64,000 nt of DNA from UA16 sp002292325 (GCA_943788645.1 CALSRC010000002.1:1-64000), one strand, 5' to 3'; positions 9,641 through 20,334 are shown, numbered from the stretch's first letter. Made by a program: numbers and translations. Notes: generated by a model from the letters alone, not told the origin.

Positions 9641-9935
9641 TGGTTTCTTGAATCAACGGACGAAGTTAAGTGGAATTGTGAGAGGTGCCCAAGGCGCAAG
9701 CAGAATTATCCGGAAGAAAGGTTAATCATGGCATCGCACCTTCACCGCAACGAGTCATCATTTCGATCGGCGTGAAACATCTACCGGTTTTTTTTGTTCC
9801 GTTTTTGGTTCTTGTGACGGGAATCACTAAATTGCCTTCGGCAGCAACGTATGCCATCAACCAAACGTCTTGTTTATTATGCTCTCAGTTTTGCGGAACC
9901 TCGCCTCCACTCCGGTATCCACATTTTCTCGCGCA

Positions 9936-12900
9936 ATGATGGCCGGAAAACCCGGAAGTTTATCATCGGGTGTTTTTTTGTTTCTCCTTTTCTTTGGTCT
10001 GTCCTTGGCCTCAGGAGCAACAGCTCAGACCATTTTTTCGGAGGACTTTCAGGATGATTCAGGTTCAGGTTCGAGTACAACGACGCTCACGGGTGATCAA
10101 TGGACGTCGACAGAGACAACTTCCGGAGCGAGTGGTACCATGTCCATTTCCAGTGGAGCGTTCATATTTGCAGGGAGCAGTTCGAACGTTGCGCACACAT
10201 GCACGTGGGTTAGCGATGCAATATCCATTGCAGGATATACAGACATAGGAATATCCTTCTCAGCCTACACTTCCGGAGGTAATAGCTCGATGACGTTATC
10301 GATGTCGAATGGTTCTGTTTCGTCATCCGGTTCGTCCTTTTCATTCACCCCCGATCCAGGAGCGACCACCACGACCGTGACATTCACATTCTCGGTTCCC
10401 AAGAATAAATACCGAACGGTTGACAACATCCTCGTGACAGGCACATCCTCCTGCACGCCCTCAACATGGTACGCCGATGCTGACGGGGACGGGCTAGGGA
10501 ACGCAAGCCTGAGTACGAGTGCATGCGACCAACCCTCAGGGTATGTAGCGGACAGCACGGACAATTGCGATGACAACTCGGCCTGCAATTACAATGATGC
10601 AGGAAATCCATCGTGCACATTTGTCACAACGTGGTACGCTGATGATGACGGCGACGGGTATGGAGATGCAAGCGATTCGCAGTCCGCTTGTTCGGCGCCG
10701 TCTGGGTACATTTCGGACAATACAGATTGCAACGATGCGGATGATTCAATAACCACGGCGACCACCACTTGGTACGATGACAGCGATGGAGATGGGCTGG
10801 GCGATCCAGGTAATTCGGTTGTGGCTTGCTCGCAACCACCGGGTTACGTGTCCAATGATACGGACAGCGATCCGAGTTTGAACCCCAGCGATTACACAGG
10901 AACGGTTCTGTATCCGGGGGATGTTTACTTTTCGTTCGCTGCAGAGGAATTTCAGCTGGTCCAAGAATCCTACATCGGCTTCACCTTTTTAAAGGATGTG
11001 GCGGAAGGAACCAAGCTCGTTGTTTCGCCCTCACTGGCGTGGTCGAGTAGCCAATGGAACATCCAAGACAACAGTTCTGCAACTGCAGGGATACAATGGA
11101 CAGCAATAGAGTGGACAGCGCCTTCTGGAGGTGTCGCGGCCGGTACGGAAGTGATTCTGTTTGACATTCAGCAAGACGTGGTGGGCGGCAATGCATATTG
11201 TGACGGTGCGTCGAGCACGATCGTGCGAAACTCAGATAATTCCGCTTTGACTGGAGGTCATGCAGCAGGAGTTTACGTGCATTTGGGTCCGAACAATGAC
11301 TACTTTACATGGAACACACCCGTGAGTTGGTTGTTCCAGCCAGATGATGCTTGGGATGCAGATGCAACAGGCTCATCGGCAAACGATGGCAAATGCCGGC
11401 ATTTGCATTGTGTAGGTTATGCGCTTGATAACGCGGGCAATAGCGGTTCAGGTACCATTATAGAAGGCAGCTCTTGGGATTCAAACTTGGATCCAGCGTA
11501 TAGTTTTGAAGACCCTTTGTTTTACCTCTCTTCTGCATGGAAATACGATGGAGGGGCTTCGTTGAATGCGTTTGCTGCTGGGCCAAACGCGCTTGTGGCT
11601 CAAAGCTTGAGTGCGGCCGTTTCTTTCACAGCCGCTGGTGACGCAGTTCCTTCGTACTCTTCAACAAGCACAGCGGATATGAATGATTATTCGGATTATG
11701 ATCTGATTCCATTTGATCCCAATGGTTGCATCTCATTTGCCTCCTCAGTAACATGGGATAACCTGGTAAATGACCAAGGAATTGTAAATCCTTCGGGGAA
11801 CTCCTCACTGGACATCACCGTCGACAACGGGGTTTCATTGATTGTGGACGCTGGATCCGAAGTGGCTTGCAATGACATCTTGGTGACCACTGGTGCGTTC
11901 CAAAGTTGCGACGGAAATGGAAGAATTGTTGCTGTTTCTGGAGACATTGCTTTGGGCACAGACGCAACGTTTGAGGGGGGGCAAGGCACCCTTAAACTCT
12001 CAGCGTTGACGGCACAAACCGTCGATGCGAACAATTATGCGGATCCCACAAGTGCAAACTTCAGGTTGAAGAATTTACAGGTGCTTAACAACAAGCAGGT
12101 GACCTTGAAGGGCCATGTTCAAATGAAACCGGCTGGCGTCTTGGAATTCGACTCAGGTGCCCAAACAGACAAGTTGAAAATCGATGATGCCGTTGCATCC
12201 AGTCTCATTTTTCAATCTTCAGGTGATGGTACTGCTGCCATTGGACCATGCTCAACCTCTAATTTCGACGATGGAGGAAGCCAAGAATTTACGTTTGAGC
12301 GTTACATCCCTGCGGACCCCAATGGGTCGACTTGGGTGAACATAGGTGCATATGTGACAGGGACTACGGTAGGGGATTGGACTTCTGCAAATGCGAATAT
12401 GTTGATTTTCAAATATGAAGAATCCAACTATGGAACCCTGAGCGCAGGATGGAGTTATTTGTGGGATTCGTCAACCGTTCTGAGCCCGGGTTCGGGATAT
12501 ATGGCGATGCTACCTGCAGGTGAGGATGCCTTGATCAGCGTTACTGGAGCATTTAAAATAGGAGATGTAAATGTGGATTTGACCTTCACAGATGATCCCA
12601 ATCAAAGTGATTCGGACGTGGATGGTTGGAACCTGGTTTCCAATCCTTACCCTGCTCCAGTGAATCTCGCTCAGGTTCTATCGGTTGCGGGAATCAGCAC
12701 GTGGTACGTTTATGACAACGTAACGGCTGATGGTTATGTGGCGGGCGGCAGTGATGCGCCTAGCACGCTGGGTGTTGGGCAATCGTTCTGGGTCAAAGTA
12801 AACGCGAACACCACACTAGCGTTCACAGAAGCGGACAAAATCACCACCGATAACAATACGTTCGTGCGTGAATTGACGAATGAATACCAAGGTACTGTGG

Positions 12901-13712
12901 GGGTGCAAATAACCAACGGTGGCTTTTCCAAAGCCCGTGCGTTCGTGAAGTTTCAGGAGGGCACGTCGATGGCTTTAAACGCCGACCACGATGCGCTCAT
13001 GTTCAATACGACTGGTTCAAACGAACTGCGAGTCTGGATGGAGTCGGAGTCTGGCGAGAAATTGTCGCGGCAGGCTGCTGGCGGATTGAATGAAGTGGCA
13101 AGCATGCCGTTGACGGTCACAACGGGTGCAGGCGGAACGCTGGTGTTCACGGAATTTACTCATCCGGAACAACCCGAGAACATCTGTGTCGTAGTAGAAG
13201 ACTTAGAAACCGGTGAAATGGCTCAGATGGGATTGGATTCTCTCGTTGTAGAGGGTTTGCCTGGAAACACACGTCTTGACGATCGATTCGTGCTCCACTT
13301 AAATGGCACCCCCACCATGACTTGGGTAAGCACCGCGTGCGATGGATTGGTCATCGATGTTGAAGGTACAAATTGGGAGGCATGGAATGTGAGTTGGGAA
13401 GCGGAAGATGGTTCTCAGTCTGGCGAAGGATTTCCCTCCGACCTCGAAAATGGTGCGTATACTTTTGTATATGATTCTCCTGAAAATAGCTGTATTCAAA
13501 ACGTTGCAGTCACCATTGAAACAGCATGCTTGGGGGATTTCAACTCTAACGGTGAGCGTGATGTGGTCGATCTTTTGTTCATATTGTCTGGATTGCCGGG
13601 GGGGGCTTTAGGTAATGAATTCGCAGTAGAGGCGGACTGTGATTGCGACGGTGCGGTTACGATCAATGATATGCTGACATTTTTGACCGTTTTCGCCACG
13701 GATTGCGACTGA
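9936..13712 (+). CDS. Large secreted protein with thrombospondin-3-like repeats and double dockerin-like tail
   Basis: About 1,258 residues from ATG 9936, chosen because a classical signal peptide follows (hydrophobic core VFLFLLFFGLSLASG, cut near ATAQ). Upstream TTG 9870 and ATG 9879 remain possible. After an N-terminal beta-rich domain come three WYADxDGDGxGD...C..PxGYV.D.. repeats (calcium-binding, thrombospondin type 3-like). Then comes a module starting YPGDVYFSFAAEEF with PSGGVAAGTEV, resembling GDIxFTxYN-type domains. A long beta-rich part follows, with WNLVSNPYPAPVNL typical of Bacteroidota surface proteins. The C terminus has two EF-hand-like dockerin motifs (DFNSNGERDVVDLL and CDCDGAVTINDMLTFL) and ends ATDCD. 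No T9SS type A or B tail is seen. A weak promoter-like pair (TTTG 9804, TAAATTGC 9828, spacer 20) lies upstream. It is a tandem paralogue of the next gene. The role is unknown, presumably adhesion or surface structure. Confidence 0.85.
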   Translation: MMAGKPGSLSSGVFLFLLFFGLSLASGATAQTIFSEDFQDDSGSGSSTTTLTGDQWTSTETTSGASGTMSISSGAFIFAGSSSNVAHTCTWVSDAISIAGYTDIGISFSAYTSGGNSSMTLSMSNGSVSSSGSSFSFTPDPGATTTTVTFTFSVPKNKYRTVDNILVTGTSSCTPSTWYADADGDGLGNASLSTSACDQPSGYVADSTDNCDDNSACNYNDAGNPSCTFVTTWYADDDGDGYGDASDSQSACSAPSGYISDNTDCNDADDSITTATTTWYDDSDGDGLGDPGNSVVACSQPPGYVSNDTDSDPSLNPSDYTGTVLYPGDVYFSFAAEEFQLVQESYIGFTFLKDVAEGTKLVVSPSLAWSSSQWNIQDNSSATAGIQWTAIEWTAPSGGVAAGTEVILFDIQQDVVGGNAYCDGASSTIVRNSDNSALTGGHAAGVYVHLGPNNDYFTWNTPVSWLFQPDDAWDADATGSSANDGKCRHLHCVGYALDNAGNSGSGTIIEGSSWDSNLDPAYSFEDPLFYLSSAWKYDGGASLNAFAAGPNALVAQSLSAAVSFTAAGDAVPSYSSTSTADMNDYSDYDLIPFDPNGCISFASSVTWDNLVNDQGIVNPSGNSSLDITVDNGVSLIVDAGSEVACNDILVTTGAFQSCDGNGRIVAVSGDIALGTDATFEGGQGTLKLSALTAQTVDANNYADPTSANFRLKNLQVLNNKQVTLKGHVQMKPAGVLEFDSGAQTDKLKIDDAVASSLIFQSSGDGTAAIGPCSTSNFDDGGSQEFTFERYIPADPNGSTWVNIGAYVTGTTVGDWTSANANMLIFKYEESNYGTLSAGWSYLWDSSTVLSPGSGYMAMLPAGEDALISVTGAFKIGDVNVDLTFTDDPNQSDSDVDGWNLVSNPYPAPVNLAQVLSVAGISTWYVYDNVTADGYVAGGSDAPSTLGVGQSFWVKVNANTTLAFTEADKITTDNNTFVRELTNEYQGTVGVQITNGGFSKARAFVKFQEGTSMALNADHDALMFNTTGSNELRVWMESESGEKLSRQAAGGLNEVASMPLTVTTGAGGTLVFTEFTHPEQPENICVVVEDLETGEMAQMGLDSLVVEGLPGNTRLDDRFVLHLNGTPTMTWVSTACDGLVIDVEGTNWEAWNVSWEAEDGSQSGEGFPSDLENGAYTFVYDSPENSCIQNVAVTIETACLGDFNSNGERDVVDLLFILSGLPGGALGNEFAVEADCDCDGAVTINDMLTFLTVFATDCD

Positions 13713-13826
13713 ATTAGAGCGGCACCGAGTAAAAATAGTTGCTTTTAAGCTGGCAATTCTCATCGCAAAATAATAAATTTGCGTGTTCTCGGTGATTCAG
13801 CTGAGAGCACCAAATTGTTTGAATTC

Positions 13827-16800
13827 ATGGAACATTCTACCTACAGAATCATTTCTATTGATTTTTTTCCGCTGCCCACCATTGCTGGGTGTATTGGTTC
13901 GTTGAAGAAAAGCCTGGCATTTTTGTTGGCTTTCGCTTGCAGCACGGTTGTTACCGGTCAAGAAACAATTTGGGTTGAAGACTTCGAAAATTTCACAGTT
14001 GGTTACGGGTGGGATGGTGACTCAAACAGTGCTGCTGATGAGGTCAAATGGACCATTGATTACCCGAATAATTGTGATTACTTTTCTGTTGTGAATGATG
14101 GTGGAGAGAAGGCTTTGGAGGGCAACGATATCGATGGAACGGCCAGTTGGACCTCCGAGACGGTTAGCATGACCGGTTGGGCTTCGCCGTCCTTGGGTGT
14201 GACGATGAGCGAAGATGGGTGTGGGGGCAGCGATGGCTATGAAATCTTCGCGCGATACGATGGGGGACCTTTGGTTTCCCTTACCTCAAATTCAGGTGGC
14301 TTCGATTCCGATGTCCTTGACATCGACCTCGTAGTTTGTACAACGGTGCAGATTGTGATCGAAATCGAAAACAATAAAAACCAAGAATTCATCCGAATTG
14401 AAGGCGTCGAACTGAGTGGTGCATGCCCGAACAACTGGTATGCAGATAACGATGGTGATGGTTACGGTGATTTGAATAATTCTGTTTGTTCCGGTTCGCA
14501 ACCTGATGGATATGTTGCGAATTTTTCTGATTGCGATGATTCGGATTCATCCATCTTCGGCACGGTGTATTATGCGGACGTTGATGGAGATGGATTGGGC
14601 GATGAGAATTCGCCTCAGGTAACGTGCGGCAGTCAGCCAGCGGGACACGTGTCCAATAGTTCAGACATTTCTGATTCACATTACGGCACGGTGCTTTCCC
14701 CGGGTGATGTTTTCTTCGCATATGGCAATAAGGAAGACAAGGATGCAACGGGGTATGTAACGTGCGTCACAATGGTCGACTTGCTTCCAGGCACTCAATT
14801 GGTTTTGACCCCAAAACTCGAATGGAACGGCACAGGATGGGAAGGAGATGGAAAAGGAACCATTTTGTGGACTGTTCCGTCTGGTGGTGTGGCCAAGGGT
14901 GCGGAGCTGGTATTTACAGATTTAAATAATGACCAAGATACAGGGGGCGTTTTGGTCTCGGCAATAGACAATCCAATCACAATAAATCCAGACAACGAGA
15001 CGGAATTCACGGGAGGTATTGCATGTGGAACGTATGAGCATTTGGATGATGATAGGGAAGGCTTCATCAAGGAACACATGTGGATATTCCAGCCGGGTAC
15101 TGACGGCATTGATCACAATCCGAGGCATCTGACCTGCATAGGTGGTGATATAGATAAAGATTCGAATACTGGGGTCGGAACGTTGCTTTATTCCTCTGCT
15201 GGAATCGGAAACTTGGATGGAGATTTTTGTTTCCAGTCGGATTTGTTCAAGCACACGAATTGGAGATATTACGGTGAGAATACGCTGAATTCGATTGTTT
15301 TGGATGCTGAAATTCAGAGCTTGTCATCAAAAAAGCTGAATGAAGTGGCCAGTGGATATTTTTCAGATTTATCCAATTATGAATCAGTGAATGGAGGAAA
15401 TTATGAGGACGAAGTGAACTTTGCTCCCATCGGTACGTTTTGTGCTGACGAAGACTACACTTGGTCAGGCTTAGAAACAGCAAACACAACCTGGGACATT
15501 TTACTGGAAGATGAATTTGATCTTGTCGTTGACGTCGCAGAGGGAGTCGAGGCAAACAACATCACAATAGAAAAGGGCAACTTCACGTGCGATGGTGGTT
15601 CGCGGATGGTTACAGCTACCGGAAATATCCAAATGGGGGGAGATGGAACTTCGACATTCGAATTGGGAGGTGTTTTAACGATGGCAAGTGATCAGGATCA
15701 AGTTATCGATGCGAATAACTACACCGATTCAGGGAATCAACGAGTCAAGACCAAGCGATTGAAGATCAAGAATTCGAAGAATGCAAAAGTGAAAGGTCAT
15801 GTGACTTTATTGCCGGGAGGAGCATTGGAATTTGATGAGAATTCGGAGGGTGATAAAATTGAAATCGATAGTGAAGTCTCGTCCTCATTGATATTCCGCT
15901 CAAGTGACTCAGGTACGGCAGCTATTGGCACATGTGGGGCGAGTAATTTTGGTGCTGGGGTGGACCAGGAATTTACCTTCGAGCGATTTATTCCCGAAGA
16001 TGAGAATAATTCTTGGGTCAACATTGGAGCTTATGTTACGGGAACGACGGTTGCTGACTGGACCGCAGCAATTAGTGGGATGCTCATATTTGAATACGAA
16101 GAGACCAATTACGGATCACTCAGTGCCGGCTGGAGTTATTTGTGGGATTCAACGGTTGAGCTCATGCCTGGAAAGGGTTATATGGCACTTATTCCTGCTG
16201 GAGAATCAGGAACGATCAGTGTTACAGGAAAGTTTGAGATGGGAGACGTCAGCATCCCTCTTACTTTCACGGACGATGCGAATCAGAGCAATACGGCTGT
16301 TGATGGATGGAACTTGGTCTCCAATCCTTACCCCGCGTCGGTCGATCTCATTGCAGTATTGGCTTCCAATGACCTCGTGGAGGAATACTTTATTTTCGAC
16401 AATACCGGGGATGGAAGTTATTCTGTGCGAAACGACGGAGGTACAGGAGATGCCCCGGAGGTGTTGGCTGTTGGTCAGTCCTTTTGGGTCAAAGTGGAAG
16501 CAGCAACGAGTATTACGTTCAGTGAAGAAGATAAGGTCCTCGATGGTGTTTCAACCTTTATGAGGGAATACGATGAAGACGATGGTGGTTCCGTGGGCTT
16601 GACAGCAAGTAATGCGTCTCAGGAATGGGCACGGGCCTTCATTGGGTTCCACGCACAGGCGACTCCGGAATTCGATGATTCTTATGATGCTCTGCACTTT
16701 AATGCAGAAAATTTAACTGATTTGAGAATGTGGACGGAATCGAGTGCTGGAGACCACTTGGCCATTCAGACGGTAGGTGCAATCGAAAACACACCTTCCA

Positions 16801-17408
16801 TGCCGTTGCATGTGATGACAGGAAGCGGTGGAGAGGTGACGTTCAAAAATTTTGAAGAGAACGACATGCCAGCTGACGTCTGCGTCGTTCTAGAAGACAC
16901 AGAGACGGGTGACCAGGCCCAGATGGGATATGATTCATTGGTAGTTGATCTGCCCGCATCGACTTACTTTGCCGATCGATTTGTGCTTCATTTCAATTCA
17001 ATGCCAACAGCCGAGGTTACAAGCACGACATGCAATGGGTTGGATGTACAAATGTTGGATGGAGACTTTGCGGGATGGAGCTTGGGATGGGCATCAGAAG
17101 ACGGAGAGTTATCTGGCACGGACATGCCAAATGAGCTGCCTGATGGATCGTACGTCTTCACCTATTCATTGAATGATGCGGGATGTCAGCAAGCCATTTC
17201 AGTTGTGGTGGAGAGCGTCTGCTTAGGGGACTTCAACTTCAATGGCGAACGTGATATCACAGACTTGTTGTTCTTGCTGTCGGGCCTGCCAGGCGGACAA
17301 ACTACAGGTGACTATCTCGAAGCCGCTGATTGCGATTGCGATGGAGCCGTGACGGTCAATGATATGTTGACTTTCCTTACGGTATTCTCGACGAACTGCT
17401 CCGAGTAA
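13827..17408 (+). CDS. Large secreted protein, paralogue of the preceding gene
   Basis: About 1,193 residues from ATG 13827. A TTG at 13902 would give a textbook signal peptide (MKKSLAFLLAFACSTVVTGQ) and may be the true start. The architecture repeats the preceding protein: an N-terminal domain with EDFENFTVGYGWDGD, two WYADNDGDGYGD-type calcium repeats, and the SPGDVFFAYGNKED...PSGGVAKGAEL module. Then comes a long beta-rich part with WNLVSNPYPASVDL and a double EF-hand/dockerin-like C terminus (DFNFNGERDITDLL, CDCDGAVTVNDMLTFL) ending STNCSE. The first repeat set is shorter than in the paralogue. It lies 114 bases after its paralogue, so the pair probably arose by duplication. It converges on the isomerase lipoprotein gene with 21 bases between stops; a 6-bp perfect stem lies there but without a U-tract. 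Function unknown; an extracellular surface protein is inferred. Confidence 0.85.
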   Translation: MEHSTYRIISIDFFPLPTIAGCIGSLKKSLAFLLAFACSTVVTGQETIWVEDFENFTVGYGWDGDSNSAADEVKWTIDYPNNCDYFSVVNDGGEKALEGNDIDGTASWTSETVSMTGWASPSLGVTMSEDGCGGSDGYEIFARYDGGPLVSLTSNSGGFDSDVLDIDLVVCTTVQIVIEIENNKNQEFIRIEGVELSGACPNNWYADNDGDGYGDLNNSVCSGSQPDGYVANFSDCDDSDSSIFGTVYYADVDGDGLGDENSPQVTCGSQPAGHVSNSSDISDSHYGTVLSPGDVFFAYGNKEDKDATGYVTCVTMVDLLPGTQLVLTPKLEWNGTGWEGDGKGTILWTVPSGGVAKGAELVFTDLNNDQDTGGVLVSAIDNPITINPDNETEFTGGIACGTYEHLDDDREGFIKEHMWIFQPGTDGIDHNPRHLTCIGGDIDKDSNTGVGTLLYSSAGIGNLDGDFCFQSDLFKHTNWRYYGENTLNSIVLDAEIQSLSSKKLNEVASGYFSDLSNYESVNGGNYEDEVNFAPIGTFCADEDYTWSGLETANTTWDILLEDEFDLVVDVAEGVEANNITIEKGNFTCDGGSRMVTATGNIQMGGDGTSTFELGGVLTMASDQDQVIDANNYTDSGNQRVKTKRLKIKNSKNAKVKGHVTLLPGGALEFDENSEGDKIEIDSEVSSSLIFRSSDSGTAAIGTCGASNFGAGVDQEFTFERFIPEDENNSWVNIGAYVTGTTVADWTAAISGMLIFEYEETNYGSLSAGWSYLWDSTVELMPGKGYMALIPAGESGTISVTGKFEMGDVSIPLTFTDDANQSNTAVDGWNLVSNPYPASVDLIAVLASNDLVEEYFIFDNTGDGSYSVRNDGGTGDAPEVLAVGQSFWVKVEAATSITFSEEDKVLDGVSTFMREYDEDDGGSVGLTASNASQEWARAFIGFHAQATPEFDDSYDALHFNAENLTDLRMWTESSAGDHLAIQTVGAIENTPSMPLHVMTGSGGEVTFKNFEENDMPADVCVVLEDTETGDQAQMGYDSLVVDLPASTYFADRFVLHFNSMPTAEVTSTTCNGLDVQMLDGDFAGWSLGWASEDGELSGTDMPNELPDGSYVFTYSLNDAGCQQAISVVVESVCLGDFNFNGERDITDLLFLLSGLPGGQTTGDYLEAADCDCDGAVTVNDMLTFLTVFSTNCSE

Positions 17409-17429
17409 TTCAGAACAACGTGCTCGTTG

Positions 17430-18302
17430 TCATGGGGTATAACGCTCGACGTTGCCTTCTGACCAAGCCTTGACCACCAACTGCTCTTCCATATCAAGTA
17501 AGATGGATTGTCGGCGTTGGTGCACAATCATTTCCTCAACCTCCTGGCGAACAGCCGAGAATGGCGCGACCTGATCCTTCAATGCATGCTCAAGGATGCG
17601 GACAAGGTAGATGCGATCATTGGCTTCGAATTCTATGAGTCGGCGATTGGAGAGTTGGGAAGCGGTTCTGTACAAGTTCATGGGAACCTCTCTAATAAAA
17701 TCGCTCAAATCCCACCAGGTTTCCCCATCCAAGGCATAGATGGCTGCATTGTCCACGCACCATCCTTCAATGCTGATGATTTGTGTAGAATCGAGGTTTG
17801 AAAAAGCATCACGCACTTCGTCCACTTGAACCGAGCTGGGAGCGTTGATGAACAGCGCCCGCAGGCCGTAATCTGTCATCACAAAGGACTTTTCATTTTC
17901 TTCGTAATACGCGATTGCTTCTTCCTCTGAAACGTCGGTTTCGAGTCGTTCGTTTGCATAGCGTTCCTTATAGGAGTGCAAGACGAGGGCATTGCGGTAA
18001 GCGGTCAGTTCAGCTTCAAACCCAAGTTCTTGGTTGACAAGTGCTTTCTCTGCTTGATTGACTAGGATCTGCTCCCGAATCCATTGTTCAATGTACCGTT
18101 CTGCGATGGCGACCGAGTCAGCAGGGTCTATACCTGGAGGCACATGCTGAATCACGGCTTCCATCGAGAGGATCTCAACTCCGACACGTGCGGCAGCGGA
18201 CGTGACAGGAGCTGTGGAATTAGAGCAGCCCACTGAACCAATGGCCATTGCGATACAAATCGTTCCAAAGGCGAGAAGCCAAGGTGCGGATGCCGCTTGC
18301 AT
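17430..18302 (-). CDS. PpiC-type peptidylprolyl isomerase-like lipoprotein
   Basis: 290 residues. A lipoprotein signal with lipobox IGSVGC places the lipidated cysteine at residue 26. The remainder resembles the SurA/PpiD N-terminal helical domain (ERYIEQWIREQILVNQAEKA) followed by a weak parvulin-like region. The parvulin motif is incomplete: no clear HIL or GGDLGW signatures are visible. It may therefore be a chaperone without isomerase activity. The start codon follows directly after the stop of the two-parvulin gene (TAAATG), so the two are translationally linked. In flavobacteria, such small isomerase-like lipoproteins sit between guaB/PpiC and SurA. The protein is expected in the periplasm, anchored to a membrane. 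Confidence 0.8.
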   Translation of the reverse strand: MQAASAPWLLAFGTICIAMAIGSVGCSNSTAPVTSAAARVGVEILSMEAVIQHVPPGIDPADSVAIAERYIEQWIREQILVNQAEKALVNQELGFEAELTAYRNALVLHSYKERYANERLETDVSEEEAIAYYEENEKSFVMTDYGLRALFINAPSSVQVDEVRDAFSNLDSTQIISIEGWCVDNAAIYALDGETWWDLSDFIREVPMNLYRTASQLSNRRLIEFEANDRIYLVRILEHALKDQVAPFSAVRQEVEEMIVHQRRQSILLDMEEQLVVKAWSEGNVERYTP

Positions 18303-20321
18303 TTAGTCAGCTAGGGAGTGGAGCAATGCGCGATTGACCTTAGAAGCGGTTGCACTGCGCAAGGAATCAATCCAAGCAGTTTCCAAAAAATCTTGGTACG
18401 CCGCAATGACTTGGCCACGTGATTCCGCCAACGTTTTGGGCTCCGGTGATCGCACAGTTTTGACATGGACCAAAACCGTCTCGCCGCCGCCTCCCTCGTA
18501 CGTCATAAAGGCAGGAGATTTTGTTGGAATGACTCCTGCACGTGCATCTTCAAGAACACGATCAGCCCAAGTGTTGTCTCCCTGGCTAAACACTCCCTCA
18601 CTCCATGTGATAACATTTCCTTCCTCGGTATTGTAATCACGTTGAAACGTCAAGATGTCCTTTTCTTTTTTGATGGCTTTTTGTGCAGCTTTAACGGCTT
18701 TAGATCCGGTGCAGGTGAACAGATCAATGTCCACGCGGGTGTCCCACATGAAGTCCATGGTGTGAGCAGCATGGAAATCTTCCAATCCTGCAGTGTCCTT
18801 CACGGCTCTGCTCCAGACCTTTTCATCCGTGAGTTCGAATAGCAATATCCCGTCGTGGTATTCTTCCATCAACAATCGAAAGTCATCGTGTTTCGATTCA
18901 AGTCGAACGTCCTCGTAATTAAGGAGCAACTTGTCAGACCATCGAGCAAACTGTTCATCGATGATGCTGTTCACACCGGCTTTGAGGTTGCGGACCTTGA
19001 CGATATTCAAGTAGTTTACAAAATCCCCCAGAGTTGCGGTTTCATCGGCGATGGTCAAAATGATTTTAGCCTTGTCCTGCGCACGCAATTCGGCAATTGG
19101 ATGACCTGGATACAGTGCGCTGTCTTGTTTGGCTGTGATGCGCTTAAGTGTTTTCAGCACCGTTGCATTCGCCCTGTAGCCGTATTCTGTTTTGAGGTTT
19201 TCGAGGAAAGAAGAGCGGGTCAATTCAGAACGGCTATCGCGGCTCACTTTTTTCTGTAATTCTCGTTTCGACGCTTCAAAAGTCGCCGGTGCTTTGTATT
19301 CGAGTCGTTTCACAATGTGCCAACCATAGGAGGTTTGAAAGGGTGCAGAAATTTGCTCGTCACTTGACAGGGCAAATGCAGCATTCTCAAAGGCCTCGAC
19401 CATTTTGCCTGTTCCAAACCAAGGAAGTTCTCCGCCTTTGCTGGATGTAGAGGCATCTTCAGACATCTTCATCGCTAATTCTTCCCAGGGTATCCCTTGT
19501 CCCAGTAGGTCATAAATCTGGCCAATGCGCGTCTCTGACGCTGCCAACACTGCATCGTCTGCTCCGTCTTTGGTACGGATCATGATGTGGGCTGCACGAA
19601 TTTCTCCACGGGCGGGCCGTCGATCGGTGACCTCCAAGAAGTGATATCCGTATCGGGTTCGGACAATGGAACTCAATTCACCCACGGGTGTTGTGAAGGC
19701 CGCTTCCTCAAAAGGGTAGACCATTTGAAAAGCGGTAAACCAGCCCAGGTCTCCACCGTTGTCGCGCACGCTGGGGTCCTCTGAACCGGCTTTGGATCGA
19801 GCGACGGACTCAAAATCTTCGCCATTTCTGACGCGCTTGCGCAGTGCATCCGCTCGCTTCCACGCTTTGAGGGTATCTGCGGCAGTAGCGTCTGCGCTGC
19901 ACGAGATCAAGATGTGCCGTGCCCGAACTTCCTCTTGCTTGCGGTCAAAGGCTTGTTGGACCAGTTCTTCCAACAGTTCGTTGTTGGTGAGGTAGGGCCG
20001 AGCGAGTTGGGTTCGGTATCCGGCTAATTCCTTCTGGAACGTCTCGACCGTATCCATGCCAAGTGATTCAGCGGCTTGAACTTTGAGTTTAAAATTGATG
20101 AACAATTCCATGTATTCATCCAATGCTGCTGCAGTGATGGCACTGTCCCGGTTGTTCTTGAGAAAGATGTGCTCGAAGTCCGCGATTGAAATGGATTCAT
20201 CTCCAACCGTTAACACGGTTTCGGTGGTGGATGCTTCGGTTTGAGCCAAGGAGGTTGGAAGAACTCCAGTCCACACCATCAATACGGCGAGTGCAGCTGC
20301 ACAGTTATAAAAGTGATTCAT
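18303..20321 (-). CDS. Periplasmic peptidylprolyl isomerase with two parvulin domains
   Basis: 672 residues with a signal peptide (hydrophobic AAALAVLMVWTGVLPTSLAQ). Two PpiC domains are visible. The first has VRARHILISCSADATAADT, GSEDPSVRDNGGDLGWF, MVYPFEEAAFTTPVGELS and YGYHFLEVTDRRPA. The second has IRAAHIMIRTKDGADD, SEDASTSSKGGELPWFGTGK, MVEAFENAAFAL and YGWHIVKRLE. Both retain the aromatic and histidine positions expected of active parvulins. The last 300 residues are helical and less conserved. The protein is expected to help fold outer-membrane or exported proteins. It is 13 bases downstream of guaB and abuts the lipoprotein gene, so the three form one operon. Its length is typical of Bacteroidota homologues (about 650-700). 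Confidence 0.9.
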   Translation of the reverse strand: MNHFYNCAAALAVLMVWTGVLPTSLAQTEASTTETVLTVGDESISIADFEHIFLKNNRDSAITAAALDEYMELFINFKLKVQAAESLGMDTVETFQKELAGYRTQLARPYLTNNELLEELVQQAFDRKQEEVRARHILISCSADATAADTLKAWKRADALRKRVRNGEDFESVARSKAGSEDPSVRDNGGDLGWFTAFQMVYPFEEAAFTTPVGELSSIVRTRYGYHFLEVTDRRPARGEIRAAHIMIRTKDGADDAVLAASETRIGQIYDLLGQGIPWEELAMKMSEDASTSSKGGELPWFGTGKMVEAFENAAFALSSDEQISAPFQTSYGWHIVKRLEYKAPATFEASKRELQKKVSRDSRSELTRSSFLENLKTEYGYRANATVLKTLKRITAKQDSALYPGHPIAELRAQDKAKIILTIADETATLGDFVNYLNIVKVRNLKAGVNSIIDEQFARWSDKLLLNYEDVRLESKHDDFRLLMEEYHDGILLFELTDEKVWSRAVKDTAGLEDFHAAHTMDFMWDTRVDIDLFTCTGSKAVKAAQKAIKKEKDILTFQRDYNTEEGNVITWSEGVFSQGDNTWADRVLEDARAGVIPTKSPAFMTYEGGGGETVLVHVKTVRSPEPKTLAESRGQVIAAYQDFLETAWIDSLRSATASKVNRALLHSLAD

Positions 20322-20334
20322 ATTCTAAAAGAGA

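Noticed and set aside
17412..17429. Terminator between the convergent genes at 17.4 kb
   Set aside because: A perfect 6-bp stem exists, but no T-run follows on either strand, so it was not annotated.
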